Assembly: GCF_003063355.1 (NCBI RefSeq)
Contig: NZ_NESH01000002.1
Coordinates: 744,001-808,000, forward strand
DNA: 64,000 nt
Direction of reading: 5' to 3'
Origin: Limnohabitans sp. Bal53
Lineage (GTDB): Bacteria; Pseudomonadota; Gammaproteobacteria; Burkholderiales; Burkholderiaceae_C
The notes beneath the pieces are model-generated. The model saw only the letters and a program-made list of their open reading frames with translations. It was not told the DNA's origin and searched no databases. A program made the position numbers and the translations under genes. Shown here in pieces: positions 55,801 through 64,000 of the stretch. Every line of letters begins with the position of its first letter. Position 1 is the first letter of the stretch.

Positions 55801-56326
55801 TGGGTTGCTCCTGTTTGATTTGACTTTCTTGCCAGTCTTTGGCCAGCAGGCCGAAGCAAAAAAGGGTGTGATACTGGTTTGCGATTCGTTTTTTTTCTCG
55901 CAGGTGACCTTCTTCTCTAAAGCCCAGTTTTTGGTGGAACGCGATCGACGCTACATTGCTCTCAATAGCCTGACCGCACACTTTGTATAACCCCAGGTCT
56001 GTGAAGGCATGTGCCAAAGCAGTGTGGCCTAGTTTTGTGCCACTGCCTCTGGGGGCATCAGGCCGTGCGTAAAAGCCCCAGTCTGCAATGCCGCCTTGGC
56101 AGACTGGATTGAATTGAACAAAGCCAAGAGGAGCTGAGCCTTCCAACACGATCAGCTGTTGCCGTGTCTTGTCTTCTTTGACACGCGCAAACCAGTTGCG
56201 GTGTTCATGCAGACTGATTTCATGCTGGGTTAGCATGTAGCTGCGCACGGCAGGATGGTTGCGCCAAACCAAGACCATGGGCAAGTCGTCTTCGGTCAAT
56301 GCGCGAACGGTGCAAGCATCAGACAT
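55787..56326 (-). CDS. pseH: Pse pathway N-acetyltransferase PseH
   Basis: Acetylates the 4-amino group of the UDP-sugar intermediate. A 179-residue GNAT protein: VRALTEDDLPMVLVWRNHPAVRSYM at the start, DWGFYARPDAPRGSGTKLGHTALAHAF with the acetyl-CoA loop, and CGQAIESNVASIAFHQKLGF. It overlaps pseG upstream and pseI downstream. Confidence 0.93.
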   Translation of the reverse strand: MSDACTVRALTEDDLPMVLVWRNHPAVRSYMLTQHEISLHEHRNWFARVKEDKTRQQLIVLEGSAPLGFVQFNPVCQGGIADWGFYARPDAPRGSGTKLGHTALAHAFTDLGLYKVCGQAIESNVASIAFHQKLGFREEGHLREKKRIANQYHTLFCFGLLAKDWQESQIKQEQPNASN

Positions 56327-57410
56327 GGGGCTTTAAAAGTTTTTCAACCACTTGCGATGCACCGCTTCCCGTCACAAGGTTAGCCGCCGCTTGGCTCATT
56401 TTTTGGAGCGCTGTTTTTTGCGTTTCTTTGTTGAAGAGAATGGTCATTTGGCCAATGAGTTGATGCGCGTCAGCCGCAACCCAAGCAGCGGCATGCGACT
56501 GCAATGCCATGGCACCGATGCGTTGATTGGCCGCCAAGATCAAAACGAGTGTGGGCAAGCCCAATGCACATCTTTCCCATGCACTGCCACCAGCCGCCCC
56601 GATGCACAAATCGCTTTCAGCCATCAGTTGCGCCATGTTGCTCACACCCGCCTGCACTTGTGTTGGGCATGGCATGGTCGCTGCTTGTGTTTGCACCTGC
56701 GCCAGCCAAGGGGCAGTTGGCCCCATGACCACGGTGATGTGCAGATCGGCGGGCAGTTCGCAGTGGCTCAGTGCGTCCAGCACTTGGCCCGTGGCGTTGG
56801 TCTGGTCCACGCCGCCCATGGTGATGAGCAAGTTTTTGAGCTGCGGCTGCGTCCGGCGTTGCAGGCTGTGTTCGCGCCATTGGGCAAATTCGGGCCTCAG
56901 CAGTGCGTATTCCGGGCCTATCAGTGTTAGTGAGTGGCGGTTGAGCAGCCCAGCGTAGTCTTTGGCTTGGCGGCCCAGGTTTTGGTCCAGCATCAAGTCG
57001 CAGTCGTGCGAGCGGTCGGCCAAGTCGTCAATGGCCATAATTCGCCGTGCATACGGGCGCATGGTTTGTTCCCAACGGCGGTCGAGCGCGTAATGGTCCA
57101 CCACCAGCCAGTTCACCACTTGGTCGCCCAGGACATGATGCGTTTGCGCGGCATCTCTGGCCCAGTCGGTGCCAAGCCATTTGGCATGGCTTGGGTCTGC
57201 GAGGGCGCTGAATGCATCGTCAGCAGGTTCCAGCGTTTTGGCTGTGTGCCCGCGTTGTTGGATCAAGTCCAGCAAATGGCCTGGATTCGGGCGGCAAACG
57301 AAAGTGCTTTGCGCACCGCTCTCGCGCAGAACATCGGCCAGCGTCAAGCAGCGCATGACGTGGCCAGTGCCTATTTGCAGCGAAGCGTCAGTGCGGAAGG
57401 CGATTTTCAT
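56319..57410 (-). CDS. pseG: UDP-sugar hydrolase PseG
   Basis: Removes UDP from the diacetamido-trideoxy-altrose intermediate. The 363-residue GT-B-like protein has the N-terminal signature FRTDASLQIGTGHVMRCLTLA, DQNLGRQAKDY, and LLITMGGVDQTNATGQVLDAL with the C-terminal nucleotide-binding motif GAAGGSAWERCALGLPTLV. It begins directly after the methyltransferase gene. Confidence 0.94.
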   Translation of the reverse strand: MKIAFRTDASLQIGTGHVMRCLTLADVLRESGAQSTFVCRPNPGHLLDLIQQRGHTAKTLEPADDAFSALADPSHAKWLGTDWARDAAQTHHVLGDQVVNWLVVDHYALDRRWEQTMRPYARRIMAIDDLADRSHDCDLMLDQNLGRQAKDYAGLLNRHSLTLIGPEYALLRPEFAQWREHSLQRRTQPQLKNLLITMGGVDQTNATGQVLDALSHCELPADLHITVVMGPTAPWLAQVQTQAATMPCPTQVQAGVSNMAQLMAESDLCIGAAGGSAWERCALGLPTLVLILAANQRIGAMALQSHAAAWVAADAHQLIGQMTILFNKETQKTALQKMSQAAANLVTGSGASQVVEKLLKPHV

Positions 57411-57413
57411 AAA

Positions 57414-58082
57414 TCAACTTTCATTGATAAATGCATCTTTTTCTTTATATAGTATCTGCGTTGATACACGCTCATCAGCATCGGTATCAAATACTGTAGA
57501 ACGATGTGAAAAGCACTTTTTCCCTGTCAAGTAGTAAAGACCTGCTGATGTATATAGGCTGCCATAGTTTTGTTTGTATGAGAATAAACCAGGGAAGTGC
57601 GAATATGCCCGTTTGCGTTGCGTACCTGGATCGAAATCTGTAATGACCATGTAGCCACCGGGCTTCAGCACTCTGTCAGCCTCAGCCAAAGACTTTAATA
57701 GTGTGTTGCGGTCAAACAAATACAGACAAAATGCAAAGTTAACGAGATCAAATGAAGCATCAGCAAAAGGCAGTGAGTCACCTGTCCCCTGTACGAGGGT
57801 AACTGAATCGTGCTTCATTGCATTACCGTCCATGACCGCCTTTTCAGAGGGCTCAATCCCAACACCTTTTGCATCCAGTTCGTCGCATAGTTTTTTTAAC
57901 TTAAGGCCACTACTGCACCCGATTTCCAAAATATTGTCTATTTGATCTTTGACGGGTAGCAGTGATGCGAGTATGTAACTGATATCGGGCTCTTCGGCGA
58001 TATTGATTTGCGTGAGGTGCGTTTGGTTTCGCTCGTACCAAGCATCGCCTTCGCTGCTCAAAAAAATAAAGTTTTGTTTCAT
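57414..58082 (-). CDS. SAM-dependent methyltransferase
   Basis: A 222-residue class I methyltransferase. Motif I is ILEIGCSSGLKLKK near 50-63, the acidic loop GVGIEPSEKAV follows, then DSLPFADASFDLVNFAFCLYLF and LKPGGYMVITDFDP. It lies between the fused cytidylyltransferase gene and pseG, overlapping neither but only 3-4 bp from each. It may methylate the flagellar sugar; substrate not provable from sequence. Base composition is AT-rich. Confidence 0.88.
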   Translation of the reverse strand: MKQNFIFLSSEGDAWYERNQTHLTQINIAEEPDISYILASLLPVKDQIDNILEIGCSSGLKLKKLCDELDAKGVGIEPSEKAVMDGNAMKHDSVTLVQGTGDSLPFADASFDLVNFAFCLYLFDRNTLLKSLAEADRVLKPGGYMVITDFDPGTQRKRAYSHFPGLFSYKQNYGSLYTSAGLYYLTGKKCFSHRSTVFDTDADERVSTQILYKEKDAFINES

Positions 58083-58086
58083 TGTC

Positions 58087-60114
58087 TTAGTTCAATCGTT
58101 TAAAGCCACCATGGCAAATTGGACCTTTGAGCAAACTCATCACGTCTCGACCCTCTTCGCATTCTTTGATGGTCGCGAACAGTGGGTCTAGTGCATCGAA
58201 ATAGCCTGCGATGACCGCCTGTGTGTGCTCTGTGCAGACATAGACGCTATTGCTTGCCAAGTAACCTTTGGCCAACATTTCCTGGGTAATCAGGGTTTTG
58301 TATGCCAATGCGTTTTCACTCTTGAAGGTGAATCCCGTCAAAGCAGGTAGGCCCCAGTGGTCAATTTTCAGGTCATGCTTGTCGGCAAGTTGTTGCCAAC
58401 CTGCACGGATGCCAAGGCCTGTTTGGGTGATGATCTCCCATGACTTGACGCGCCCCATGACTTCAAGGGTCTTGAGGGCTGCTGTCGGCCCAATGCGCTC
58501 GGTCCAGAAGGTGCTGCTGATGAAAGTGGATTGGGCAGCCTCCATGATTTCGCGGCGACCAATGGTGGCTGTGATGCCATACCCGTTACCAAGCGCTTTG
58601 CCAAACATGGCCATGTCAGGCTCAACACCGTACTTCTTGTGCAGACCACCAAATGTCTCGCGGAAACCTGATGTGCACTCATCAAAAATCAGGACGATGC
58701 CACGCTGGGTGGCCAGTTGGCGCACCTTTTGTAGGAAGTTTTCTTCCGGGCCCATATTGCGCACAACCTCCATCTTGATCACGCCAATATCGTGTGCATT
58801 GACCAGATCTTCGAGTTGTTGGTAGTTGTTGTAGTTGAAGGGGAAGACCGTGCCGCGCAGGTTTTGCGGCACGCCCTTCGGGTCTAGGCCAGGCAATAAG
58901 TGGCCTGCAAGGTTTTCGTCGTCACCCAAATTTGCCGAAAGGTACCAGTCGTGCCAACCGTGGTAGCCGCATACGGCAACCTTGTCACGGCCTGATGCGG
59001 CGCGTGCAATGCGGATGGCGATGGCATTGGCCTCACCGCCCGAACGGGCTAGGCGGACCATGTCCGACCAGGGGTGTAATTCGACCAGTTTCTCGGCCAA
59101 ATACACCTCTTCGGGGCAGTTGAAGGTGGACATGTTGCCTGTATCGACAGTCTGGCGCACAGCTGCATCGACTTCATCATGGCCATAGCCCAGCGTGTTG
59201 GTGCCAATGCCCATGATGCACATGTCTGTGTAGCGATTGCCGTCCATGTCCCAGACTTGGCAGCCTTTGGCTTTGCTGAAATAAGCGGGCCATTGGTCAG
59301 GCAAAAACATCTCTGACCTCTTGGACAGCAACATGTTGCCTCCCGGGATCACGGCCTTGGCGCGCTTCCAAAGTTTTTGACCAGTGCCCATGGCGGCTCC
59401 TTCGTTTCGAACGATGTTGTGATTGGCGGCAAAGATTTCCTTGTTTTGCTGTTGCAAAGCCAGTACGTCTATCCAGGAAAAATGTATGTTGGGTGCAAAG
59501 TGATGAAAGACTTTGCTGACGACTTCAAAGTCTGATAGTTCGTCTACGGTCCATCGCAGCCCGGATAGGTCTTGGTCGTGCGTTAATGCACCCGTCTTGA
59601 ACAGTCCAGGGCGACGCAGGTAGGGTGTGACATGCTCGTGATCAAACGCGTCTTGCGATGCCCGGCCAGCTTGCTCTAGGGCTTGCATACTGAAAACTTC
59701 GGTGTCCAGTCCATCTGGAAATGTTGCTGGTGAACTGTTACTCAGGTAATCAACATCGCTGCACTTGAACCGTTGGATCGTTTGATCCACCAATCCGGCA
59801 TCAATGAGCGGGCAGTCTCCTGTGATGCGCACAACAACATCGGCCTGGACTTGTCTGGCGGCTACCAGATACCGTTCAAGTACATCCGTTTCGCTACCGC
59901 GAATGCATGTGTATCCAAGGCTCTGCACATGAGCAACAAGTGGCGTATTGCGACCATCGGTTGATGTGGCCAGTACGATCTGGTCAATTTCTTTGGATTT
60001 GGCCAGGCGTGCAAGCAACAGCTCTATCATGGGCACGCCGCACACCGGCTTCATCACTTTGTTGGGCAGCCGTGTGGAGCCCATTCGGGCCTGCACAATC
60101 GCAACGACTTTCAT
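58087..60114 (-). CDS. Fused SpsF-type cytidylyltransferase and class III aminotransferase
   Basis: A 675-residue two-domain protein. Residues 1-235 are an SpsF/CTP_transf_3-like nucleotidyltransferase: AIVQARMGSTRLPNKVM at 5-21, then RITGDCPLIDAGLVDQTI at 96-113 and DHEHVTPYLRR. Residues 245-675 are a PLP enzyme of the glutamate-1-semialdehyde aminotransferase type: RSGGEANAIAIRIARAASGR, FDECTSGFR at 477-485 and PLP Lys506 in MFGKALGNGYG. Separate SpsF and aminotransferase genes are common in nonulosonate loci; here they are one chain. It may make and activate an extra or altered sugar, or replace the broken pseF. That last point is inference. Confidence 0.9.
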   Translation of the reverse strand: MKVVAIVQARMGSTRLPNKVMKPVCGVPMIELLLARLAKSKEIDQIVLATSTDGRNTPLVAHVQSLGYTCIRGSETDVLERYLVAARQVQADVVVRITGDCPLIDAGLVDQTIQRFKCSDVDYLSNSSPATFPDGLDTEVFSMQALEQAGRASQDAFDHEHVTPYLRRPGLFKTGALTHDQDLSGLRWTVDELSDFEVVSKVFHHFAPNIHFSWIDVLALQQQNKEIFAANHNIVRNEGAAMGTGQKLWKRAKAVIPGGNMLLSKRSEMFLPDQWPAYFSKAKGCQVWDMDGNRYTDMCIMGIGTNTLGYGHDEVDAAVRQTVDTGNMSTFNCPEEVYLAEKLVELHPWSDMVRLARSGGEANAIAIRIARAASGRDKVAVCGYHGWHDWYLSANLGDDENLAGHLLPGLDPKGVPQNLRGTVFPFNYNNYQQLEDLVNAHDIGVIKMEVVRNMGPEENFLQKVRQLATQRGIVLIFDECTSGFRETFGGLHKKYGVEPDMAMFGKALGNGYGITATIGRREIMEAAQSTFISSTFWTERIGPTAALKTLEVMGRVKSWEIITQTGLGIRAGWQQLADKHDLKIDHWGLPALTGFTFKSENALAYKTLITQEMLAKGYLASNSVYVCTEHTQAVIAGYFDALDPLFATIKECEEGRDVMSLLKGPICHGGFKRLN

Positions 60115-60977
60115 AGTTGGCTCCAGGTAGCTGGGTTAGTTAATCTGTCGTCCTGCAATGGCCTAAATTGGGGCAGGTTTGGCAAAGAACCTTCATGGGC
60201 TGCAAGGATTTGATCCAGTTGTGAGATGCAGTCAACGCCAACGATCACCTTGTCAATGGCGTCGAGTGTATTGGTCCAACGAAGACAGGCTTGCAACGGT
60301 GTTAGGCCAGTTGATTCAAGCCAACGGTCCCATTCGGTCCAAATGTCTACCCACCGATTGAATACGGTTGGTCGCTTTGATTGAGGCAAGAGCAATAAAC
60401 CTTGCAGAAAGGCAGAACGAGTATGCACCTCAATGCCTTCATTTTTCAGGCGCTGCGCCCAGCCTGAATCAACCAAACTGCGGTCCACGATGTTCAGTGG
60501 CGCTTGAACCAAATCGAATCTGTATTTCCCAAACAGGGCCGCCAACTCAGTGGTGTCGTAAACCGACACCCCAATTTTGTCAACGATGCCATTGGCCTTG
60601 AGGACCAGTAACGCATCATTTAGTTTGGGGCCAATTTCTTGCAGCAATTGACATGGACGGTGTAACAGCAGGGCATGGACACGGTCAAGCTTCAGGCGTG
60701 TAAGCGAAGCTCCCACCTGTGTGTTTAGCCAGCTGCTGATGTCGCCGCAATCCACTGGCACTGCGGGCAGTTTGGTGACGACCTTCCACGAGCCAACACC
60801 AATGTGACCGAGTACTGATTCGCTGCTGCCATAGGCTATGGCTGTATCGAGCGTGTCAATGCCAGCTGCATGTGCCCGGTGTGTGATAGCTTGGGCTTGT
60901 GTCGGGTTAACTTGGCCCAATGCATTAGCAACGCCATAAGGGACTCCGAATTGAACTGTACCAAGGCCTAGTTTCAT
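60111..60977 (-). CDS. Aldo-keto reductase
   Basis: A 288-residue NADPH-dependent TIM-barrel enzyme: LGLGTVQFGVPYG at the start, GIDTLDTAIAYGSSESVLG with the catalytic Asp/Tyr, LDRVHALLLHRP (catalytic His), and IGVSVYDTTEL. It starts with the usual MKLGLGTVQFG and overlaps the next gene by four bases. AKR genes accompany SpsF/aminotransferase genes in other sugar loci, where they probably reduce a keto-sugar; the substrate here is unknown. Confidence 0.9.
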   Translation of the reverse strand: MKLGLGTVQFGVPYGVANALGQVNPTQAQAITHRAHAAGIDTLDTAIAYGSSESVLGHIGVGSWKVVTKLPAVPVDCGDISSWLNTQVGASLTRLKLDRVHALLLHRPCQLLQEIGPKLNDALLVLKANGIVDKIGVSVYDTTELAALFGKYRFDLVQAPLNIVDRSLVDSGWAQRLKNEGIEVHTRSAFLQGLLLLPQSKRPTVFNRWVDIWTEWDRWLESTGLTPLQACLRWTNTLDAIDKVIVGVDCISQLDQILAAHEGSLPNLPQFRPLQDDRLTNPATWSQL

Positions 60978-61021
60978 TTTTTGTGGGACATGAATTTGAA
61001 GTACTCAAAGAAAAATTCGGC

Positions 61022-61522
61022 TCATAGCCACTCTTTAGGTATTTCGAGATCGTTGACAAAATGGCAAGGCAAAAGGACTGACACTGCAGCATCTGACAGC
61101 AAGTGCTGCCCCCATAACCATGCTGCGGCATGGCCCCAGTAGAACTGCGCAGCATCAAAAAAAGCTGACTTCAAATCTCCCGTACGCTTTTCAAAATTCT
61201 CTTGCTGAAAAACTTTGACTCTATTGGTGGCTGTGATTCGGATGACACGATGAATGGAGTACGCATTGATAGTTGCTAAAAATGCGTATTTAAAAAATGA
61301 TTCACTAAAAAATACATTTCTAAATTTTTTATTTTTAGCCCGAACAAAAGGGGGCATTGGGTAGATGCGGCAAGCTTGGCTCACGATGTTGGGGTCTAAA
61401 CATTTGCTATCGATGGTTGCACGAGTTGGCCACCCAATAATGGGGATACTGCCGAAGGGTTTGAGGTTTTTGCATGTTATTTGCTTGCAACCGCCACGCG
61501 CAGGGATAAACGCCACTCTCAT
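61022..61522 (-). pseudogene. pseF: Degenerate CMP-pseudaminate synthetase PseF with internal deletion
   Basis: A 166-residue remnant of the normally about 230-residue PseF. The N-terminus MRVAFIPARGGCKQITCKNL keeps the frame of the CTP-binding signature ARGGSKRIPRKN but Ser, Pro and Arg are changed. After DPNIVS the expected TDD segment and the following 50-60 residues are missing, and the frame resumes at CRIYPMPPFVRAKN. The C-terminal half (SIHRVIRITATNRVKVFQ, DAAQFYWGHAAAWLWG) is recognisable. Its ATG overlaps the pseC stop (ATGA), the normal operon position. It is open throughout, so it may still be translated, but catalysis is very unlikely. Confidence 0.85.
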
Positions 61523-62679
61523 AGCCCAATGGCCTCGCGCAGGCAATTAGCCACTATCTGCAGGTCCTTATCGGTCAAATTGACGTGCATGGGGATGCTG
61601 ATGGCCTCGCGGTAGTACTGCTCGGCATCTGGATAGTCACCCTGTTTGAAGCCCATTTTCTGGTAAAAGGGCTGGGTGTGAACAGGGATGTAGTGCAGGT
61701 TGACCATAATGTCTTTGGCCCGCAAGGCTTCAAACACTTGGCGGTGGGTAACCCTGATTTTGTCGAGCCGCAGGCGGACCACATAGAGGTGATAAGCGCT
61801 GTAGCTATCGGGGTGTTGCCAAGGTAGCGTGAGAGGCAGGGCCGCCAGCAGTTCGTTGTAACGCTTGGCGATGTCGTGGCGGCGTTTGACGTAATCGTTC
61901 AGTCGGGTCATTTGGCTCACACCGAGTGCCGCTTGCATGTCAGTCATGCGGTAGTTGAAGCCCAGGGCCACCTGTTGGTAATACCAAGGGCCGTGAATCG
62001 GCTCGGTCATTAGGGTGGGGTCGCGGGTGATGCCGTGGCTGCGCAGCAGGCCCAGGCGGGTGGCAAGCTCGGCGCTGTTGGTCAGTGCCATGCCGCCTTC
62101 TGCTGTGGTGATGATCTTGACGGGGTGGAAGCTGAAAACGGTGATGTCGCTGTAGCGGCCGTTGCCGATGGGCTCCCCTTTGTATTGGCCGCCAATGGCG
62201 TGCGAGGCGTCTTCGATGATTTTGAAGCCATATTTTCCACCCAGGGCGTGGATGGCGGCCATGTCGCAGGCCTGGCCGGTCAGATGGACGGGCACCACGA
62301 TTTTGGGGAGCTTGCCGGCTTTTTCTGCGGCTATAAGTTTGGCTTCGAGCTTTGCGGGGCAGAGGTTATAAGTGTGGGGGTCGGTGTCCACAAATTCGAC
62401 TTTTGCGCCGCAATAAAGGGCGCAGTTGGCCGATGCCACAAAGGTGTTGGGCGTGGTCCAGAGCCAGTCGCCTGGGCCTAGGTCAAGTGCTAGGCAAGCT
62501 ATATGAAGTGCAGATGTGGCGCTATTGACTGCTACCGCATGCAAAGCACCGGTATGCGCCATCACGCTGCGCTCAAACTCTTCAATGGTTGGGCCTTGCG
62601 TCAGGTTGACGGATTTCAATACGGCGATGACTGCATCGATGTCCGCTTGGGTGATGTCCTGACGGCCGTAAGGAATCAT
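61519..62679 (-). CDS. pseC: Pse pathway aminotransferase PseC
   Basis: Transaminates the 4-keto intermediate made by PseB. The 386-residue DegT/DnrJ/EryC1 family protein has the PLP Lys188 in VFSFHPVKIITTAEGG, ITRDP, and YNYRMTDMQAALG-like FNYRMTDMQAALG. It lies 3 bp from pseB and is coupled to the pseF remnant. Confidence 0.95.
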   Translation of the reverse strand: MIPYGRQDITQADIDAVIAVLKSVNLTQGPTIEEFERSVMAHTGALHAVAVNSATSALHIACLALDLGPGDWLWTTPNTFVASANCALYCGAKVEFVDTDPHTYNLCPAKLEAKLIAAEKAGKLPKIVVPVHLTGQACDMAAIHALGGKYGFKIIEDASHAIGGQYKGEPIGNGRYSDITVFSFHPVKIITTAEGGMALTNSAELATRLGLLRSHGITRDPTLMTEPIHGPWYYQQVALGFNYRMTDMQAALGVSQMTRLNDYVKRRHDIAKRYNELLAALPLTLPWQHPDSYSAYHLYVVRLRLDKIRVTHRQVFEALRAKDIMVNLHYIPVHTQPFYQKMGFKQGDYPDAEQYYREAISIPMHVNLTDKDLQIVANCLREAIGL

Positions 62680-62682
62680 GGC

Positions 62683-63678
62683 TCAGATGCTCCCGATTTT
62701 TTCTTTGTTTTCAGTTATCCATGACTTCAACTGGTTGTCTGTCATCCATTCTGGGTTGTTGTCACTGGCGTAGACAAACCCATCTGGCACTTTTTTACCG
62801 GTTTTGATGCGTTTGGGGCAATTGGACCAGCCATTGATGGTCGGGAGAATTTTGAAATGCTCCGGATATTCGTAGGTGTAGTGGGCATCTTCTGCGCTGA
62901 TCATCTGCTCGTGCAATTTTTCACCAGGGCGAATGCCAACCACTTCATGCCGAGCCTCCGGTGCGACCACGCGTGCCAAGTCAGTCATTTTCATGGATGG
63001 GATTTTTTTGACGTAGATTTCGCCACCTTCCATGTCTTCAAAAGCGTGCCAAACCAGTTTGACACCTTCTTCCAGTGAAATCATGAACCGTGTCATACGT
63101 TCGTCTGTAATAGGCAAGACACCTTTGTCTTTGATCGACATGAAAAATGGTATGACCGAGCCACGCGAGCCCATGACGTTGCCGTAACGCACCACCGAAA
63201 AACGTGTCGACTTTCCGCCGGAGTAAGAGTTGCCAGCAACAAATAATTTGTCAGAAGCCAATTTGGTGGCCCCATAAAGGTTAATGGGGCAGCTGGCTTT
63301 GTCCGTGGACAGCGCAACCACCCTTTTGACGCCTTTGTCAATACATTCATCAATGAGGTTCATGGCCCCCATCACGTTGGTTTTGACACACTCAAAAGGG
63401 TTGTATTCGGCTGTGGGCACAATTTTGGTCGCAGCAGCGTGCACCACATAGTCCACGCCATCCAGGGCACGATGCAAACGATCTTTGTCGCGAACGTCGC
63501 CAATGAAAAATCGAACACGGTCATCGCCCTCAAATTTTTTCGCCATGTCCCATTGCTTCATCTCGTCGCGTGAAAAAACTATGATCTTTTTGGGGTTGTA
63601 CTTTGCAAGTGTCATGGGCACAAAGGTATTACCGAAGGATCCAGTGCCACCAGTAACTAAAATTGTTGCATTTTTCAT
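62683..63678 (-). CDS. pseB: UDP-GlcNAc 4,6-dehydratase (inverting) PseB
   Basis: First enzyme of pseudaminic acid synthesis. The 331-residue SDR protein has the Rossmann motif VTGGTGSFGN at 8-17, ALSTDKASCPINLYGATKLASDKL with the catalytic Asp/Lys/Tyr set, RYGNVMGSRGSVIPFF, and RPGEKLHEQMIS. It heads the leftward glycosylation operon, with a sigma-54-like site about 58 bp upstream. Confidence 0.96.
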   Translation of the reverse strand: MKNATILVTGGTGSFGNTFVPMTLAKYNPKKIIVFSRDEMKQWDMAKKFEGDDRVRFFIGDVRDKDRLHRALDGVDYVVHAAATKIVPTAEYNPFECVKTNVMGAMNLIDECIDKGVKRVVALSTDKASCPINLYGATKLASDKLFVAGNSYSGGKSTRFSVVRYGNVMGSRGSVIPFFMSIKDKGVLPITDERMTRFMISLEEGVKLVWHAFEDMEGGEIYVKKIPSMKMTDLARVVAPEARHEVVGIRPGEKLHEQMISAEDAHYTYEYPEHFKILPTINGWSNCPKRIKTGKKVPDGFVYASDNNPEWMTDNQLKSWITENKEKIGSI

Positions 63679-63735
63679 GATTCAATCTCTTTTCCGTTGA
63701 TTTGTGGCCAAAAATTTGACACGCTAAGCACTTAA

Positions 63736-63751
63736 AGCACAAACCATGCCA
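63736..63751 (-). promoter_or_regulatory. Probable sigma-54 promoter of the pse operon
   Basis: On the minus strand TGGCATGGTTTGTGCT has GG and GC 10 bp apart and a good -24 half; the -12 is GTGC rather than TTGC. The predicted start is about 47 bp before the pseB ATG. Confidence 0.6.
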
Positions 63752-63813
63752 AAAGAAAGTAACAAGCTTCTCTCACATCCCTCGGTATTTGTCATCAAAT
63801 TTTTAAAAGTTCC

Positions 63814-63840
63814 TAAAGTTTTTTCTCCTCATACCGATTA
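63814..63840 (+). promoter_or_regulatory. Sigma-28 promoter of second flagellin
   Basis: TAAAGTTT, an 11-bp spacer, then ACCGATTA: a nearly perfect match to the flagellar consensus, 36 bp before the flagellin ATG. Confidence 0.92.
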
Positions 63841-63875
63841 AAGACTGTACGTTTGTAAAAACGAGGAATCCAAAC

Positions 63876-64000
63876 ATGTCTGTCGTCAACTCCAATATGC
63901 AGGCCACCAAGGCACAGAACGCTTTGGTTCAAAACAACCGAGTGCTTAGCCAAACAATGGCTCAGCTCTCTACGGGCTCGCGCATCAATTCAGCGGCTGA
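63876..64000 (+). CDS. Second flagellin, N-terminal part only
   Basis: The first 41 codons of a flagellin, MSVVNSNMQATKAQNALVQN followed by NRVLSQTMAQLSTGSRINSAA, cut by the window edge. The D0 helix and LSTGSRINSAAD match flagellin. GAGGA precedes the ATG. It is divergent from pseB and differs from FliC at 48296 in several D0 residues, so it is a paralogue, not a copy. Confidence 0.93.
   Translation, partial: MSVVNSNMQATKAQNALVQNNRVLSQTMAQLSTGSRINSAA

Overview
The window looks like a chromosomal segment of a freshwater betaproteobacterium, most likely Burkholderiales, family Comamonadaceae (Limnohabitans/Rhodoferax-like). This is inferred from protein character, the tig-clpP-clpX-lon order, the GC-rich housekeeping genes and the polar-type flagellar genes flhF/flhG. 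No search could be run, so the genus is a guess.

Layout. About 0.1-30 kb is housekeeping: a pair of MotB/OmpA-like membrane proteins, acetyl-CoA synthetase, class I fumarase, glutamate racemase, a UMF1-type transporter, small metabolic genes (two GSTs, a flavin oxidoreductase, FKBP, an aminotransferase, a cupin), the protein quality-control block tig-clpP-clpX-lon, an RND efflux pump with its lipoprotein adaptor, two squalene-synthase-family enzymes, a HAD phosphatase, ferrochelatase and seven tRNA genes (Leu x2, Cys, Gly x2, Pro, Arg). A voltage-gated-type K+ channel gene follows.

About 31-48 kb is a flagellar region built as two divergent operons. Leftward: flhA-flhF-flhG-fliA, two unknown genes, then fliS. 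Rightward: fliK-L-M-N-O-P-Q-R-flhB, then three uncharacterised, tightly coupled genes. flaG and a short flagellin fliC follow as separate units. Regulation can be read directly. Sigma-54 (-24/-12) sites face both ways between flhA and fliK. Sigma-28 sites with an exact 11-bp spacer precede fliS, flaG, fliC and a second flagellin at the right edge.

About 49-64 kb is a more AT-rich, mosaic flagellin-glycosylation locus. It holds a dead IS5-type element, a GSCFA-family protein, a Maf/DUF115 flagellin glycosyltransferase and a pseudaminic acid pathway (pseB, pseC, pseG, pseH, pseI), read leftward from a probable sigma-54 promoter. The CMP-sugar synthetase pseF sits in its normal place after pseC but is truncated internally and has lost its signature residues. 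A fused SpsF-type cytidylyltransferase/aminotransferase, an aldo-keto reductase and a methyltransferase lie in the same operon.

The most interesting points are the broken pseF beside a fused cytidylyltransferase-aminotransferase, the coupled three-gene unknown module behind flhB, the NPEH variant of the FlhB self-cleavage motif, and the readable sigma-54/sigma-28 hierarchy.
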